NCBI RefSeq assembly: GCF_948329515.1
Contig: NZ_CAOJCN010000020.1
Span: 41,272 to 105,271 of the forward strand
Length of the DNA: 64,000 nucleotides
Reading direction: 5' to 3'
Source: Cohnella rhizoplanae
GTDB lineage: Bacteria; Bacillota; Bacilli; Paenibacillales; Paenibacillaceae
Below the pieces are notes generated by a model. That model searched no databases, was not told where the DNA came from, and saw only the letters and a list, made by a program, of their open reading frames with translations. The position numbers and the translations under genes are program-made. Positions 16,901 through 25,147 of this stretch are shown piece after piece. Numbering within the stretch: the stretch's first letter is position 1; the number at the start of each line of letters is the position of its first letter.

Positions 16901-19312
16901 AGCGGACTCGATTGCCTGGCGTACGCCGAGAATGTAGTTCGTCTTCGCGTCGCCCTTGATCGGCGGCAGCCATCCCTCGGGACGGTCTCCCGTCTCCAGA
17001 TCGAGACGCGTCCAGGTTTGTCCGTCCGTGGATACGTCTACGTCAAAGAACGAATTGCGGACGTTGCCCTTGAAGAATGCCAGCGCGACCGCGTGCACCT
17101 CCTGTACGGAGCCCAGGTCGTACTTGATCCATTGCCCCGCGCCTTCGGCCGTCCAGTACGTATTGAAGTCCCCGTCCATCGTTTTCGTTCCTCCGTGGTC
17201 GCTGTCCTGCGCAGCGCTCCAGGTCGTCGACTGTACGGGCAGGTTGGCGTATCCGCCGCCTTGCGGCTCGCCGTATACTCTCGCTTCCGTGATCGAGTTC
17301 CAGGCAGCCGACGAGCCGCCGTTGTTCCCTTTGCCGATAATCCGTATATATCTAGCCTGCTCCGCGTGAGGCAGCGGATACGTCTCGAGATCTAGCGTCG
17401 TGCCGCTGCTAATCGTAAACGAAGCGTTTTGGCCGTTGGCGAGCACCGCATTCCAGACCGTTTGCATCGTCGGATCCGTCAGCTTGGCCTGCAGCTGCGG
17501 GATATCGGACGCTGTGACGTACAAACGCGGATGCACGCCTTCCGGCGGTTTGACGACCGTCTCGGCGGTGACCGCGGCCGCCTTCGCCGGCATCGCGATC
17601 GTTTCGTCCGTCATGTCCGATTCCCACACCGCGACGGGCCAGGTCGTCGTTACATAGCCGTCGCCCTCGGCTTTCAGCCTGTACCGGCCGTCGTATACTT
17701 GCGCACCGACGGTAAACGTACCGTCAGCCGCGGTCGTCGCGGTGCCGTATAGGGAGGACAAGTTGTCATCGTACAGCCGAACCTGCGCGCCCGCGACCGG
17801 CTGGCCGGTGCCCGCAGCGACCACCTTGCCGCCAACGGCGTGCAAGGCCGATTCGGACTCGCCGAGGACGAGATCCGTACCGCTAAGTCCGCTTTCCGAC
17901 GCCGTCAGCGTCTGGGAGACGGTCGCATACCCCGGCATGGAGGCGCGCAGGACATAGCTTCCGTCATTGACCGCCTTGGGCAGCGTATAGGCACCGTCCG
18001 GACCCGAGGTGGCGCTATCGAGCGCGTAGATAAAGCCGGTATCGTTCGCGGCGTACACTTTTACGGTGGCGCCGGCCAGCCCTTCGCCGCCGGCATCGCG
18101 CACGACGCCGCTCACGCCGTGCTGCCGAACGAGCGTCATGCGGTCGAAGTGAACCGATCCCGTTTTATCCAGCGTCTCTAATTGAATCTGAGTTAAGCTG
18201 ACCAGCCCGCTCGTGACGAAAGGGCGAGCCTTTAAGACCGCCGTATGATCGTCGACGCGGACGGCCGGCGGCTTGATATAAGTGCCGGGGTCGATCGCGT
18301 CGCTGGACATATAGACGTCGTACGTTTTGTCGTCCATATTAATCGCGATTCGAATCGTATACCATTTGTTCGTCGCCAGGGAGCCGTTGCCGTTCGGCAG
18401 ATCGGCGTTGCCCGCGCCGCCGATGATCTTGGCGCCGCCATTGTTCAGGATTTTGATTTGTGCGCCGGGCAGCAGCGCCCCGCTCACGTTTTTCCCCGAT
18501 ACATTCAGATTGAAGGCAAGCTGATTGCCCGCTCCCGAGGCGTCGGGAACGTACAGGAACCGCGTCTCCAGCTCATATCTGCCGCTTGTGATCGGTTGAA
18601 GCGGGCGGATCGCGGATACGCCTGCAGTCGACGCCTGCTGATCCCGCAGCGTCAAGCTCTTGTTGCCTTCTCCGGGCGTATCCGTGACGGATACAAGGCC
18701 GAGGCCGCCGACCGTATAGGCGCTCGGCGTGGATCCGATCGGATCGCCGTCGAAGGAATCCTCGATCGGAAGCGCAGAGAAGGCGCTTTCACTAACCTTT
18801 ATTTCATCATAATAGCTCGTTCCCGTATTCGAATTCCCGGTGTTCACGTACACGCTCCACTTGGCCGCGTTCGCCGGCGCTTCGGAGGTGACGCTGAAGC
18901 TCGTCCAGGCATTCAACGGCGTGAATACGTAGGCGGACGGAGGCGTCCCGATGAGCGTGTTCGCGTCGTCGTAAAAACGAAGCTGTACGTTCGTCGTTCC
19001 CGAACTCAGATAAACGGCACCCGTCATAGAATATAGATGGCCGGCGGATGCGGCCTGCAGGTCGCTCTCCACGCCGATCGACGCGCCCGCGCTGGCGTCC
19101 ACTACCTTCAGGCTGCCGGTGCCCGACCATTTCTGCTCCGTGCCGACCAAGACGCCCGTCGTTCCGGCTTTTTGCGTCCATCCGGTCATGCCGCTCTCGA
19201 AGCCGCCGTTTACCAACCCCGCTTCGGCAGCCGACGCCCGGCTCGGCGATAGTACGGGTACATACCCGATGCACAAGGCGACAACCATCAACATACTGAC
19301 TAGTCTCTTCAT
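13958..19312 (-). CDS. Secreted multidomain heparinase II/III-like polysaccharide lyase
   Basis: A 1784-residue exported protein. In order: signal peptide (1-28, ending SRASA); a carbohydrate-binding-like module (about 30-175); a LamG-like module (187-397); two carboxypeptidase-regulatory-like beta domains (400-477, 487-567); the start of the heparinase-type helical domain (PEGVHPRLYVTASDI near 590), interrupted by a discoidin (F5/8C)-like module at about 647-774; the rest of the toroid (800-1080); the heparinase II/III beta domain with FGNHQHLDMGSF and RTIAHNSMLI (1080-1480); a fibronectin type III domain (1500-1590); two tandem repeats resembling chitinase-A N-terminal Ig domains (1590-1687, 1690-1783). 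The longest frame begins 28 codons earlier, but ATG at 19312 has AAAGGTG at good spacing and starts the signal peptide. Substrate is unknown; a uronate-containing polysaccharide is likely. Confidence 0.88.
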   Translation of the reverse strand: MKRLVSMLMVVALCIGYVPVLSPSRASAAEAGLVNGGFESGMTGWTQKAGTTGVLVGTEQKWSGTGSLKVVDASAGASIGVESDLQAASAGHLYSMTGAVYLSSGTTNVQLRFYDDANTLIGTPPSAYVFTPLNAWTSFSVTSEAPANAAKWSVYVNTGNSNTGTSYYDEIKVSESAFSALPIEDSFDGDPIGSTPSAYTVGGLGLVSVTDTPGEGNKSLTLRDQQASTAGVSAIRPLQPITSGRYELETRFLYVPDASGAGNQLAFNLNVSGKNVSGALLPGAQIKILNNGGAKIIGGAGNADLPNGNGSLATNKWYTIRIAINMDDKTYDVYMSSDAIDPGTYIKPPAVRVDDHTAVLKARPFVTSGLVSLTQIQLETLDKTGSVHFDRMTLVRQHGVSGVVRDAGGEGLAGATVKVYAANDTGFIYALDSATSGPDGAYTLPKAVNDGSYVLRASMPGYATVSQTLTASESGLSGTDLVLGESESALHAVGGKVVAAGTGQPVAGAQVRLYDDNLSSLYGTATTAADGTFTVGAQVYDGRYRLKAEGDGYVTTTWPVAVWESDMTDETIAMPAKAAAVTAETVVKPPEGVHPRLYVTASDIPQLQAKLTDPTMQTVWNAVLANGQNASFTISSGTTLDLETYPLPHAEQARYIRIIGKGNNGGSSAAWNSITEARVYGEPQGGGYANLPVQSTTWSAAQDSDHGGTKTMDGDFNTYWTAEGAGQWIKYDLGSVQEVHAVALAFFKGNVRNSFFDVDVSTDGQTWTRLDLETGDRPEGWLPPIKGDAKTNYILGVRQAIESAALQYLVQGDEAQGERAVSMVKNFLGTVDFTPAEQYHQVGDTLNAAAIVYDWCFDLMNGEERSFVIAKMKLLAKDLEMGYPPLASVPAVESHYSEDQLLKNLLAAGVAVYDEDIENPEHPHEIYSYAAVMLMNQYVPVRNFWYESGMHHQGDSYGMQGRYEPELWAQLIMRKMGAGDIFSEKQGDVLMRAIYTRRPDGQLIRDGDSYQDIYTPDDKTWKYENTAMLASYLYDNPYVRDMFQEEYVPGTIDPVSEMLFVKPDQASSPVDELPMTKYFGSPMGSMVARTGWDDPTAVNKNSPSVVAEMKIGGYWFGNHQHLDMGSFQLYYQGSLALDSGLYEGLPAPGAKSESYMSAYDRNYYKRTIAHNSMLIYDPAETPAYRGQSLANDGGQLWANDSGTYAEAWSLDELAGKDYARAKVTGQAYGGGSDSLAPEYSYIKGDLTQAYSDKVSQFDRSMMFLNLKDADHPAAMVVFDKVVSSNPNFKKTWLLHTEEEPAVDGTVTTVTRSGNGYSGKMVNETLLPLADNLNIEKVGGPGHEFETNGTNYPRIPSTPAHLNTIEAGAWRVEVSPEAPAETDYFLNVMQVMDDGETTVLPSQRLDADLMTGVQIADRAVWFSKSGHRLNESVTLSVYGSQADMSVTVADLHAGKWKISMAGQPDRTGVVTEEGGILAFSAPAGTYTLTPVGDEPTPAAPALLTASAISEQAVELSWDAVDGAEGYHVYRSEEADGSYIKLNAASVQGVTYADTALSASTAYYYKVSAVNRAGESPLSEAVSATTKPLPDPGASGVPGNPVLSSDNGYDTGLLDGSYKIAMNMWYGDNGTSYKLYENGTLIDTRTLTAQSPSAQKAETAISGKANGSYTYTCELINSFGTTPCSPLSVAVKDAAPGMPVLSHDNWDGDGDYKVTTNMWWGTNATSYKLYENGVLIDTQTLSAHAPNAQTAATSIAGRAKGTYAYRVELGNDAGTSESAVMKVTVR

Positions 19313-19436
19313 TCCATCACACCTTTCATGGAGAATGTATATTGGTCTTTCCGAAGACCCGGCGCCTATGCTGACTCGTACGATTCTTGCGCGCATTGCT
19401 TTCTTTGGTTCTCATTATTGGCGCTACGACGCGCGA

Positions 19437-19480
19437 ATCATAGAGGAGCGATTTGACTTTCGACAGGGACTTTTTTGACT
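19437..19480 (-). promoter_or_regulatory. Two-box activator element and -10 of heparinase-like gene
   Basis: Minus-strand GTCAAA boxes (plus-strand TTTGAC at 19452-19457 and 19474-19479) lie 22 bases apart, followed 10 bases later by TATGAT, close to a -10. The outer box AGTCAAAAAAGT is identical over 12 bases to the one before the transporter operon. The implied leader is about 118 bases long. Confidence 0.65.
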
Positions 19481-19594
19481 CCCGCTACCGAACGGCAACA
19501 AAAAGAGGACCGAGCAGCATGGTTTGCCGCTCGATCCCCTATTTTGAAAAACCGCCCGCGCGCGTATCCGACGGTTCTTGTTGCGCAGTTCGGC

Positions 19595-19759
19595 TTATTC
19601 CCTCCGCTTGCCCGACTCCAACGTGCTTTTGTTGTATGGCCCCGGACTCACTTCCGGCGGCTCGATCGTGACCGGCTCGTCCGTTTCCCGCGTCACGTGA
19701 AGATCGACGGCGCCGGCTTGCTCGGTTTTCAGGTCCTGCAGTTCTTTTTCGTTTGGCAT
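19595..19759 (-). CDS. Small hydrophilic protein, 54 residues
   Basis: A short gene beginning MPNEKELQDLKTEQ, rich in Glu, Thr and Pro, with no membrane segment and no recognised family. It is supported by GAGGAG 8 bases before its ATG and by its place 37 bases downstream of the erythromycin-esterase-like gene on the same strand, so the two may be cotranscribed. Function is unknown. Confidence 0.55.
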   Translation of the reverse strand: MPNEKELQDLKTEQAGAVDLHVTRETDEPVTIEPPEVSPGPYNKSTLESGKRRE

Positions 19760-19796
19760 GGGTTCGGCTCCTCTGCTCTATTCGGGTATGAATCTG

Positions 19797-21131
19797 CTAC
19801 GGATGCGCGAGCTCGGGCGCGAGGGGGGATAGAGCGTCCGTACGGTCCAGGTAAATCAAAGCATCGTAGCGCTTGGCCAATATCGTAGGCACGTAATTAC
19901 CCCGTTCGTATTCGGGATGGTAAACGACCCCGATGGCCCGATGTCCTAACGCGATCTCGCTTAATATGCCCGATTCGACGCCCAGCATCACCAGCTTGTC
20001 CTCCGGTCCGATCCGGTGGAGCATCTCCTCCACGCTGCCTGTCATGGCCGGCGGAACCGTCATGACCTCTTCCGGCTCCCCCCAGGCGCGGCCCGCGATC
20101 ACGGTGCCCCGATAGGAGGAGAAGCCGATCGCGTATACCTCGGATCCATGCCGCTCGCGCAGCAGCTGGCCGACGTTGACCATGCCCTCCGCGGCCATGT
20201 CGGTCGCCCGCGCATCCCCGACATGGGTGTTGTGCGCCCAGACGATGCAGCGCGCGCCTTCCCCGTGATAGGTCATCAGCCGCTCCAACGCATCGACCAT
20301 GTGTCGGTCCCGCACGTTCCATGAACCCGCGTCCTGCCGGATCATCGTACGATAGTAATTCTCGGCACCCTGCACGGCCAGCGCGTTCAGCTCGGCGCCC
20401 AGCGTATCCTCCCGATCGCCCGGCGCGGCCTCCTTCCACCGGTCCTGCAGCTTGCGCAGCAGCGCGACGACCTCATCCTCGCAGCCCTCGCCGTAGAAGT
20501 TGGCCGCGATGCCGTACTGCTGCTCCTCCCGTCCGTGCGGCTCGAAGCATTCGAACGCGCGCCTCGCGGCATCCAGATCCGAGCCGTCTTTGTCGCCGAG
20601 GTACTTCAGGATCTCGTCCATCGACTCCCATAGACTGTACAGGTCAAAGCCGTAGAAGCCCGCTTTTTCGTCCTCGGGCTTGTCCTGGTTGTATTCCCGG
20701 AGCCATTCGGCGAAGGAGACGATCTCCCGGTTCGCCCACATCCATGTCGGCCACCTGGTAAAGTCCCGCAGCGCGTCCGCGGCATCCGATCCGGCTCCCG
20801 TCCGGCCTTTCACATAGCGATTAAGCGCGTAACACGAAGGCCAGTCCCCCTCCACGGCGATAAAACGAAATCCCTTCTCCGCGATCAGGCGCTTAGACAA
20901 GTCGGCGCGGTGCGAGTAGAATTGCGACGTCCCGTGCGAAGCTTCGCCGATCAAGGCATATCGGGCACGGCCCGCTTGCTCGACGAGATCTTCGGCTTGA
21001 GCCGGCCCATGGTACGGAACCGCCGCATTCGTCAGCGCCTGCAGCGCGTCGTCCACATTTTTTCGCAGGATGAGCTCCCCCCTCGCATTGGCGTTGCACG
21101 ATGGACTCGTGACGATCAGCTCTATGATCAC
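19797..21131 (-). CDS. Erythromycin esterase-family protein
   Basis: A cytoplasmic protein of up to 444 residues in the EreA/EreB superfamily. Conserved motifs include LIGEASHGTSQFY near residue 52, VEGDWPSC and the His-containing CIVWAHNTHVGDAR. EreA-type enzymes hydrolyse macrolide lactones, but many chromosomal relatives have no known resistance role, so macrolide hydrolysis is not claimed. The start is weak: GTG at 21131 has no clear ribosome site, while GTG at 21056 lies 18 bases after AGGGGGGAG. No truncation is seen. Confidence 0.85.
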   Translation of the reverse strand: MIIELIVTSPSCNANARGELILRKNVDDALQALTNAAVPYHGPAQAEDLVEQAGRARYALIGEASHGTSQFYSHRADLSKRLIAEKGFRFIAVEGDWPSCYALNRYVKGRTGAGSDAADALRDFTRWPTWMWANREIVSFAEWLREYNQDKPEDEKAGFYGFDLYSLWESMDEILKYLGDKDGSDLDAARRAFECFEPHGREEQQYGIAANFYGEGCEDEVVALLRKLQDRWKEAAPGDREDTLGAELNALAVQGAENYYRTMIRQDAGSWNVRDRHMVDALERLMTYHGEGARCIVWAHNTHVGDARATDMAAEGMVNVGQLLRERHGSEVYAIGFSSYRGTVIAGRAWGEPEEVMTVPPAMTGSVEEMLHRIGPEDKLVMLGVESGILSEIALGHRAIGVVYHPEYERGNYVPTILAKRYDALIYLDRTDALSPLAPELAHP

Positions 21132-21188
21132 CCATCCAGGTTCGGCGTATGTAAATGGAAGCCGTGGGGGTTGCGCATTTTTTTGAGC

Positions 21189-22280
21189 TTACTCGCTTAA
21201 TTTCTCTCGCAGCAGCCGGAATGCCGCCTCGAGCTTGTCCTTGGGCACGTCTGCGTACCGGTCGCCGACGCTGACCTCGTACGCGCTGCGGTCGTCGTCC
21301 AGCGCCTTGACCCACGAATTGAGTCCGACGCCCGTCGCCTCGCATACATCGGCCAGCGCCTGCTCGAGCGCAGTTTTGGGCAAATCGGCATGCACATGGA
21401 ACATATTGCATACAGGCACTGCCGGAACAGTTCGTATCGATTCGCCCGCATCGTTATATAGGCGCGCGAGCTCCAACGCCTCTTCGTAATACTGCGCCAT
21501 TTTGCCGATCCGCCGGTCAAAGTAGTGGTCGGAGCTCACGATGTACGGATACATGCTGATGAGATCGCCGCCGTGCCGCCGCTTCCATACCTTCGATTGG
21601 TCCGCGAACGCTTCTTCCCCTGCCAAGATCGCCCCGGCGATCCCGCCGAGTCCTTTGTAAAACGAGACATAGACGCTATCGAATAACGCGCAAATTTCCG
21701 CAGCCGTCTTCCGATAATAAGGCAATATCTCGAAGAGTCGCGCGCCGTCCAGGTGAAGCTTGATGCCGCGGCCGCGGCAATGCCATGCGATCGCCTCCAG
21801 CTCGTCGTACGAAGGCAGCTGTCCGCCGATCTCGCGCTGGGGCAGCTCAAGCAGCAGACAGGCGACATCGTCGCCGAGCTGCCGGACGTCCGCGAGCCGG
21901 ATCAGTCTGTTTTCGTCCGCCAGCAGCACCGTTTCGATACGATGCAGCTCCTTCAGGCCGTCTTGCTCGTGAATCTCCAGATGGCTGAGCGGGTGATAGG
22001 CGACCTTCCTTTTACCCGATTCATCGCACCGGATGCGCAGCGCGATCTGCTGCGCCATCGTACCGCTAGGGAAAAATACCGCCGACTGCTTCCCTAAATA
22101 CGCGGCCATTTTGTCCTGGAACCGTTCGATCGTCTCGCCTTTGCCGTACATATCGCTCTCTTCGAGTCCGTCCTTGCCCTCGAACGCTTCCAGCAGCATC
22201 CGAAAGTTCCGTTTGCCGTGGCCGACGACCGGATATTCGCTTTGCTTAAAGGCTTCTGCCAACGTCATGCTGCTTTTCAT
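21189..22280 (-). CDS. Threonine aldolase/beta-eliminating lyase family PLP enzyme
   Basis: A 363-residue pyridoxal-phosphate enzyme of the low-specificity threonine aldolase group, which cleaves beta-hydroxy amino acids to glycine and an aldehyde. The cofactor-binding pattern is present: LHLDGARLFE (Asp that contacts the pyridine) and SFYKGLGGIAGA with the Schiff-base Lys. The N-terminal half carries FFPSGTMAQQIALRI. ATG at 22280 has AAGGAGG 6 bases upstream. Exact substrate is not certain; related family members act on other amino acids. Confidence 0.87.
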   Translation of the reverse strand: MKSSMTLAEAFKQSEYPVVGHGKRNFRMLLEAFEGKDGLEESDMYGKGETIERFQDKMAAYLGKQSAVFFPSGTMAQQIALRIRCDESGKRKVAYHPLSHLEIHEQDGLKELHRIETVLLADENRLIRLADVRQLGDDVACLLLELPQREIGGQLPSYDELEAIAWHCRGRGIKLHLDGARLFEILPYYRKTAAEICALFDSVYVSFYKGLGGIAGAILAGEEAFADQSKVWKRRHGGDLISMYPYIVSSDHYFDRRIGKMAQYYEEALELARLYNDAGESIRTVPAVPVCNMFHVHADLPKTALEQALADVCEATGVGLNSWVKALDDDRSAYEVSVGDRYADVPKDKLEAAFRLLREKLSE

Positions 22281-22425
22281 CGTCTTCCTCCTTGCATTCC
22301 ATTTATCCAGTATAACACGGGAATCCAGCATGCTTTTTTTGGCATTAGACCAAGCTGCGTGCAGGCGCGTAGAATAGGAATCGAAGCGTCGTATTCATAC
22401 AGTTCACGCCAGAGGAGGGATTGCC

Positions 22426-23313
22426 TTGACGCCGCTCATCGGCTCGCACGTGTCCATGTCGGGCTCTAAAATGCTGCTTCAAGCCAGCGAAGAGGCTGCC
22501 TCCTACGGCGCCGACACCTTTCTCATCTACACGGGCGCGCCCCACAATTCCCGCCGGAAGCCGATCGAGAACCTCAACATCGAACTCGGACGGGCGCATA
22601 TGAAAAAACACGGCATCTCCAACATCGTGGTCCATGCGCCGTTTATTATCAATCTGGCGAACACGGTAACCGCGCGCACGTTCGAGTTCGCCGTCGAGAT
22701 GCTGCGAACCGAGCTCGAGCGGACCGAAGCGCTCGGCTCGCGCCAGCTCGTCCTCCACCCGGGCTCGCATGTCGGCGCAGGCCTTGATGCGGGCATCGCG
22801 CGCATCGTCGAGGGATTGAACGAGGCGCTCGGCGAACGCCGCGACGTCCGGATCTCGCTCGAGACGATGGCGGGCAAAGGGACAGAGTGCGGCCGAACGT
22901 TCGAAGAGCTGTCGCGCATCATCGACGGCGTCGTCCATAACGACCGCTTGTCCGTGTGCTTGGACACCTGCCACGTACACGACGCGGGTTACGACGTGGT
23001 CTCCGACTTCGACGGCGTATTGCAGGAATTCGACCGCATCATCGGGCTCGAGCGGCTCCAGGTCCTTCACCTCAACGATTCCAAGCATCCCCGGGGCTCG
23101 CGCAAGGATCGTCACGAAAATATCGGTCATGGCCATATCGGTCTGGAAGCCCTGCGTTACGTGGCCCGTCATCCCCAGCTTCGAGGCATCCCCAAGCTGC
23201 TCGAGACGCCGTCCATGGGCCCGAAAAAATACGTCAATCCGCCGTATAAACACGAGATCGCGCTGCTCCGGGGCGAGGTCGACGCCCCGGTCTTAAAGGC
23301 CGCCCAACGCTGA
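22426..23313 (+). CDS. nfo: Deoxyribonuclease IV (endonuclease IV)
   Basis: A 295-residue AP endonuclease of base-excision repair. The zinc-site motifs of the family are all present: GSHVSMSG at the start, LHPGSHVG, SLETMAGKGTE, DTCHVHDAGYD, HLNDSKHPRGSRKDRHENIGHGHIG split over residues about 223-245, and the C-terminal LLETPSMGP. It starts with TTG at 22426, 6 bases after GAGGAGGG; no better ATG exists. It stands alone, divergent from the aldolase-like gene. Confidence 0.96.
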   Translation: MTPLIGSHVSMSGSKMLLQASEEAASYGADTFLIYTGAPHNSRRKPIENLNIELGRAHMKKHGISNIVVHAPFIINLANTVTARTFEFAVEMLRTELERTEALGSRQLVLHPGSHVGAGLDAGIARIVEGLNEALGERRDVRISLETMAGKGTECGRTFEELSRIIDGVVHNDRLSVCLDTCHVHDAGYDVVSDFDGVLQEFDRIIGLERLQVLHLNDSKHPRGSRKDRHENIGHGHIGLEALRYVARHPQLRGIPKLLETPSMGPKKYVNPPYKHEIALLRGEVDAPVLKAAQR

Positions 23314-23323
23314 CCCGTCGCGC

Positions 23324-23352
23324 AAAAAAGACGGCGGATCGCTCCGCCGTCT
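23324..23352 (-). terminator. Terminator of FusB-family gene
   Basis: A perfect 10-base stem (AGACGGCGGA with TCCGCCGTCT) around a 4-base loop is followed on the minus strand by six T. It lies 11 bases past the FusB-family stop and also stands after nfo on the plus strand, where the T tract is weak. Confidence 0.8.
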
Positions 23353-23363
23353 CTCTCCTACGC

Positions 23364-24014
23364 CTACTTCACGATTTGGCGCACGAATTGCTCAAGCGCG
23401 GTGAGATCGGTAATATTCTGGTTGCATACCGCGCTATCGATGCACATATATTGGCCGAACGCTTTGTAATAATCGGGCGACGCGTGAGCCGGCCTGGACT
23501 TGGCGATCGCCGTGAAGAGCGCGACCTCCGTCTGCCGGTTGCATGCGAAGCAGGCGCCCTTCTTGTTCGTCGGCGTGATCCGGCCTTCGACGCCCGCAAG
23601 CCGATCGTCCAGCCCATAGACGATGAACTGCTTGTTCGCGGCGATATCCGTCCAGCCGAGATAGGAGAGGTCCCGCATGTTCATCGCGGCAATCTCCGGC
23701 AGCTTAAGCTTCTTGATCTTGGGGAACAGCTTCTTCAGCTGCTGCTCCGTGCCCGGCTCGAACGGGATCCGGACGGTATCGAGCGCAGCCAGATATTGCT
23801 GACACTCGTTCGCCGTGCTAAGCTCGGACCCGCGGTTCAGCATCTCGCGCGCCGCTGCGTCCGCGTCCGGGAACGCCTCCGCGATCTTGCATTGTATATT
23901 GGAGCGGACCGACGCCACGATCTTCGGGTCTGCGACGGTCGCGCAGGTACGCTGCAGCAGCTCGATTTGTTTTTTAATCAGATTATATTGGTGGTTCCTA
24001 ATGAACGGTTGCAT
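23364..24014 (-). CDS. EF-G-binding protein, FusB/FusC family
   Basis: A 216-residue protein of the FusB family, cytoplasmic proteins that bind elongation factor G and release it from ribosomes stalled by fusidic acid. An N-terminal helical bundle is followed by a C-terminal zinc-binding domain with the Cys pairs GACFACNR and MCIDSAVCNQNI. Length agrees with FusB (about 213). Chromosomal relatives are common in Bacilli, so resistance is possible but not shown. AAGGGG lies about 10 bases before the ATG. Confidence 0.88.
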   Translation of the reverse strand: MQPFIRNHQYNLIKKQIELLQRTCATVADPKIVASVRSNIQCKIAEAFPDADAAAREMLNRGSELSTANECQQYLAALDTVRIPFEPGTEQQLKKLFPKIKKLKLPEIAAMNMRDLSYLGWTDIAANKQFIVYGLDDRLAGVEGRITPTNKKGACFACNRQTEVALFTAIAKSRPAHASPDYYKAFGQYMCIDSAVCNQNITDLTALEQFVRQIVK

Positions 24015-24120
24015 GCTTGCTCAGCCCCTTATATTGATTGATGCCTCCATAAGGTGCAAAGCCCGCGATCAGAAACGATATGAACGCGCTTGGGCGATCC
24101 GTTAATTCGATAAGACCGGC

Positions 24121-24160
24121 CTCATGCAAAGTATCGCCCCTGTAGCAGGCTTTGCATGAG
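24121..24160. repeat. Perfect 11-base inverted repeat downstream of comQ-like gene
   Basis: CTCATGCAAAG (24121-24131) is complementary to 24150-24160 around an 18-base loop. It sits between the comQ-like stop and the FusB-family start, 60 bases past the former. There is no T tract on either strand, so it is not called a terminator. The rest of 24015-24218 shows no convincing gene. Confidence 0.4.
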
Positions 24161-24218
24161 TGAAGCTCATCCCGGCAAAGTGATTTGCCATCCTCTACCG
24201 CCCCCCTCTCACCTAGCA

Positions 24219-25133
24219 TTATACCGCAGCTTCGTAATCCGGGACAAACAAGTCCCTGAACCGCCCCGCCCAAGGCTCCTCGAGCGGCGGCAGCAGCGCG
24301 TAGAGCTCGCTCGCCTTATCCTTGTACAGCGCCTGAACGACTTTGCAATATTCGATGCAGCCCGAATCCCGCACGTACTGCACGAGCGCCGGCTGATTCA
24401 TTCTGAATGCCTCTTGGGAGATCCCGCCCGCATAGTACGAATCCAGCTCGGGATATTCGGCATGGCTGTCCTCGAGCAGGAAAAGAATCGGGAGCGTGCG
24501 TTTTCGATGGATGATATCGTTCTTGTAGTCGAGGCGCAGCACGTCGCGCGCGTCGTTCTCGATCTGGGATACGATGCCGGCGCATACCGCCAGTTGGTCG
24601 AGCGTCGCGAGATGGGCGGGATCGATCCCGTCTACGAGCGCGTACCCCATATACACGGCCAGCTCGACCAACGCGCCCGACTTGCTCGCCACCATGTTGA
24701 AATATTGCTCTTCCGTCGTGACCGTCCCGGCGATATCCGCCTGTTGGCCATCAATGGACCGCGCCAGCAGGCTTGCGATTCGGGGCGCGACGTCTCTCCC
24801 GCAGCTGCCCAAGATCGCCGCGAACATGACGAGCACCGCGTTTAGCGTCATCGCGGGATCGCCCGTCATCCAGGGCCGCTGCGGGCTGTCCCGGTCCTGC
24901 AGGTCGTCGACGATATCGAGCAGCAGGACGATGAGCTCCGTCAGCGCCGCGTGACGGTCCAGCAGCGGCGAGTCGCCCCCCAGCATTTGGTGCGTCGTGC
25001 GCGTCATCTCCGACCACATGGCGTCGTCGTTTTCTTTTTCCCGGATAAACGCCTTTAGCAGTCCGTTCAGCGCTTCGTCGGTCGCATATTCGTCTACCAT
25101 TCGGCACAGCTCGTCCTTGACGGCAGCTTCCAT
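24219..25133 (-). CDS. comQ: ComQ-like isoprenyl transferase
   Basis: A 304-residue all-helical polyprenyl-synthase-fold protein. The first Asp-rich motif is DDLQD at residues 76-80 and the second NDARD at 193-197, followed by NDIIHRKRTLPILFLLE, typical of prenyl diphosphate-using enzymes. In ComQXPA systems ComQ processes pre-ComX and prenylates its tryptophan. Identity as ComQ rather than a housekeeping prenyl synthase rests on its size, the NDxxD second motif and its place 14 bases after a ComA-like gene in the comP-comA transcription unit, with a ComX-like peptide gene at the other end. GGGAGGA precedes the ATG by 8 bases. Confidence 0.82.
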   Translation of the reverse strand: MEAAVKDELCRMVDEYATDEALNGLLKAFIREKENDDAMWSEMTRTTHQMLGGDSPLLDRHAALTELIVLLLDIVDDLQDRDSPQRPWMTGDPAMTLNAVLVMFAAILGSCGRDVAPRIASLLARSIDGQQADIAGTVTTEEQYFNMVASKSGALVELAVYMGYALVDGIDPAHLATLDQLAVCAGIVSQIENDARDVLRLDYKNDIIHRKRTLPILFLLEDSHAEYPELDSYYAGGISQEAFRMNQPALVQYVRDSGCIEYCKVVQALYKDKASELYALLPPLEEPWAGRFRDLFVPDYEAAV

Positions 25134-25147
25134 TCCCGTATTCCTCC

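Noticed and set aside
24121..24160. Terminator for the comP-comA-comQ unit
   Set aside because: The inverted repeat is perfect but no T tract follows on either strand, so it is listed only as a repeat.
23998..24273. 91-codon minus-strand frame spanning the gap before the FusB-family gene
   Set aside because: It overlaps the end of comQ and the start of the FusB-family gene in other frames, has no ribosome site and no motif.
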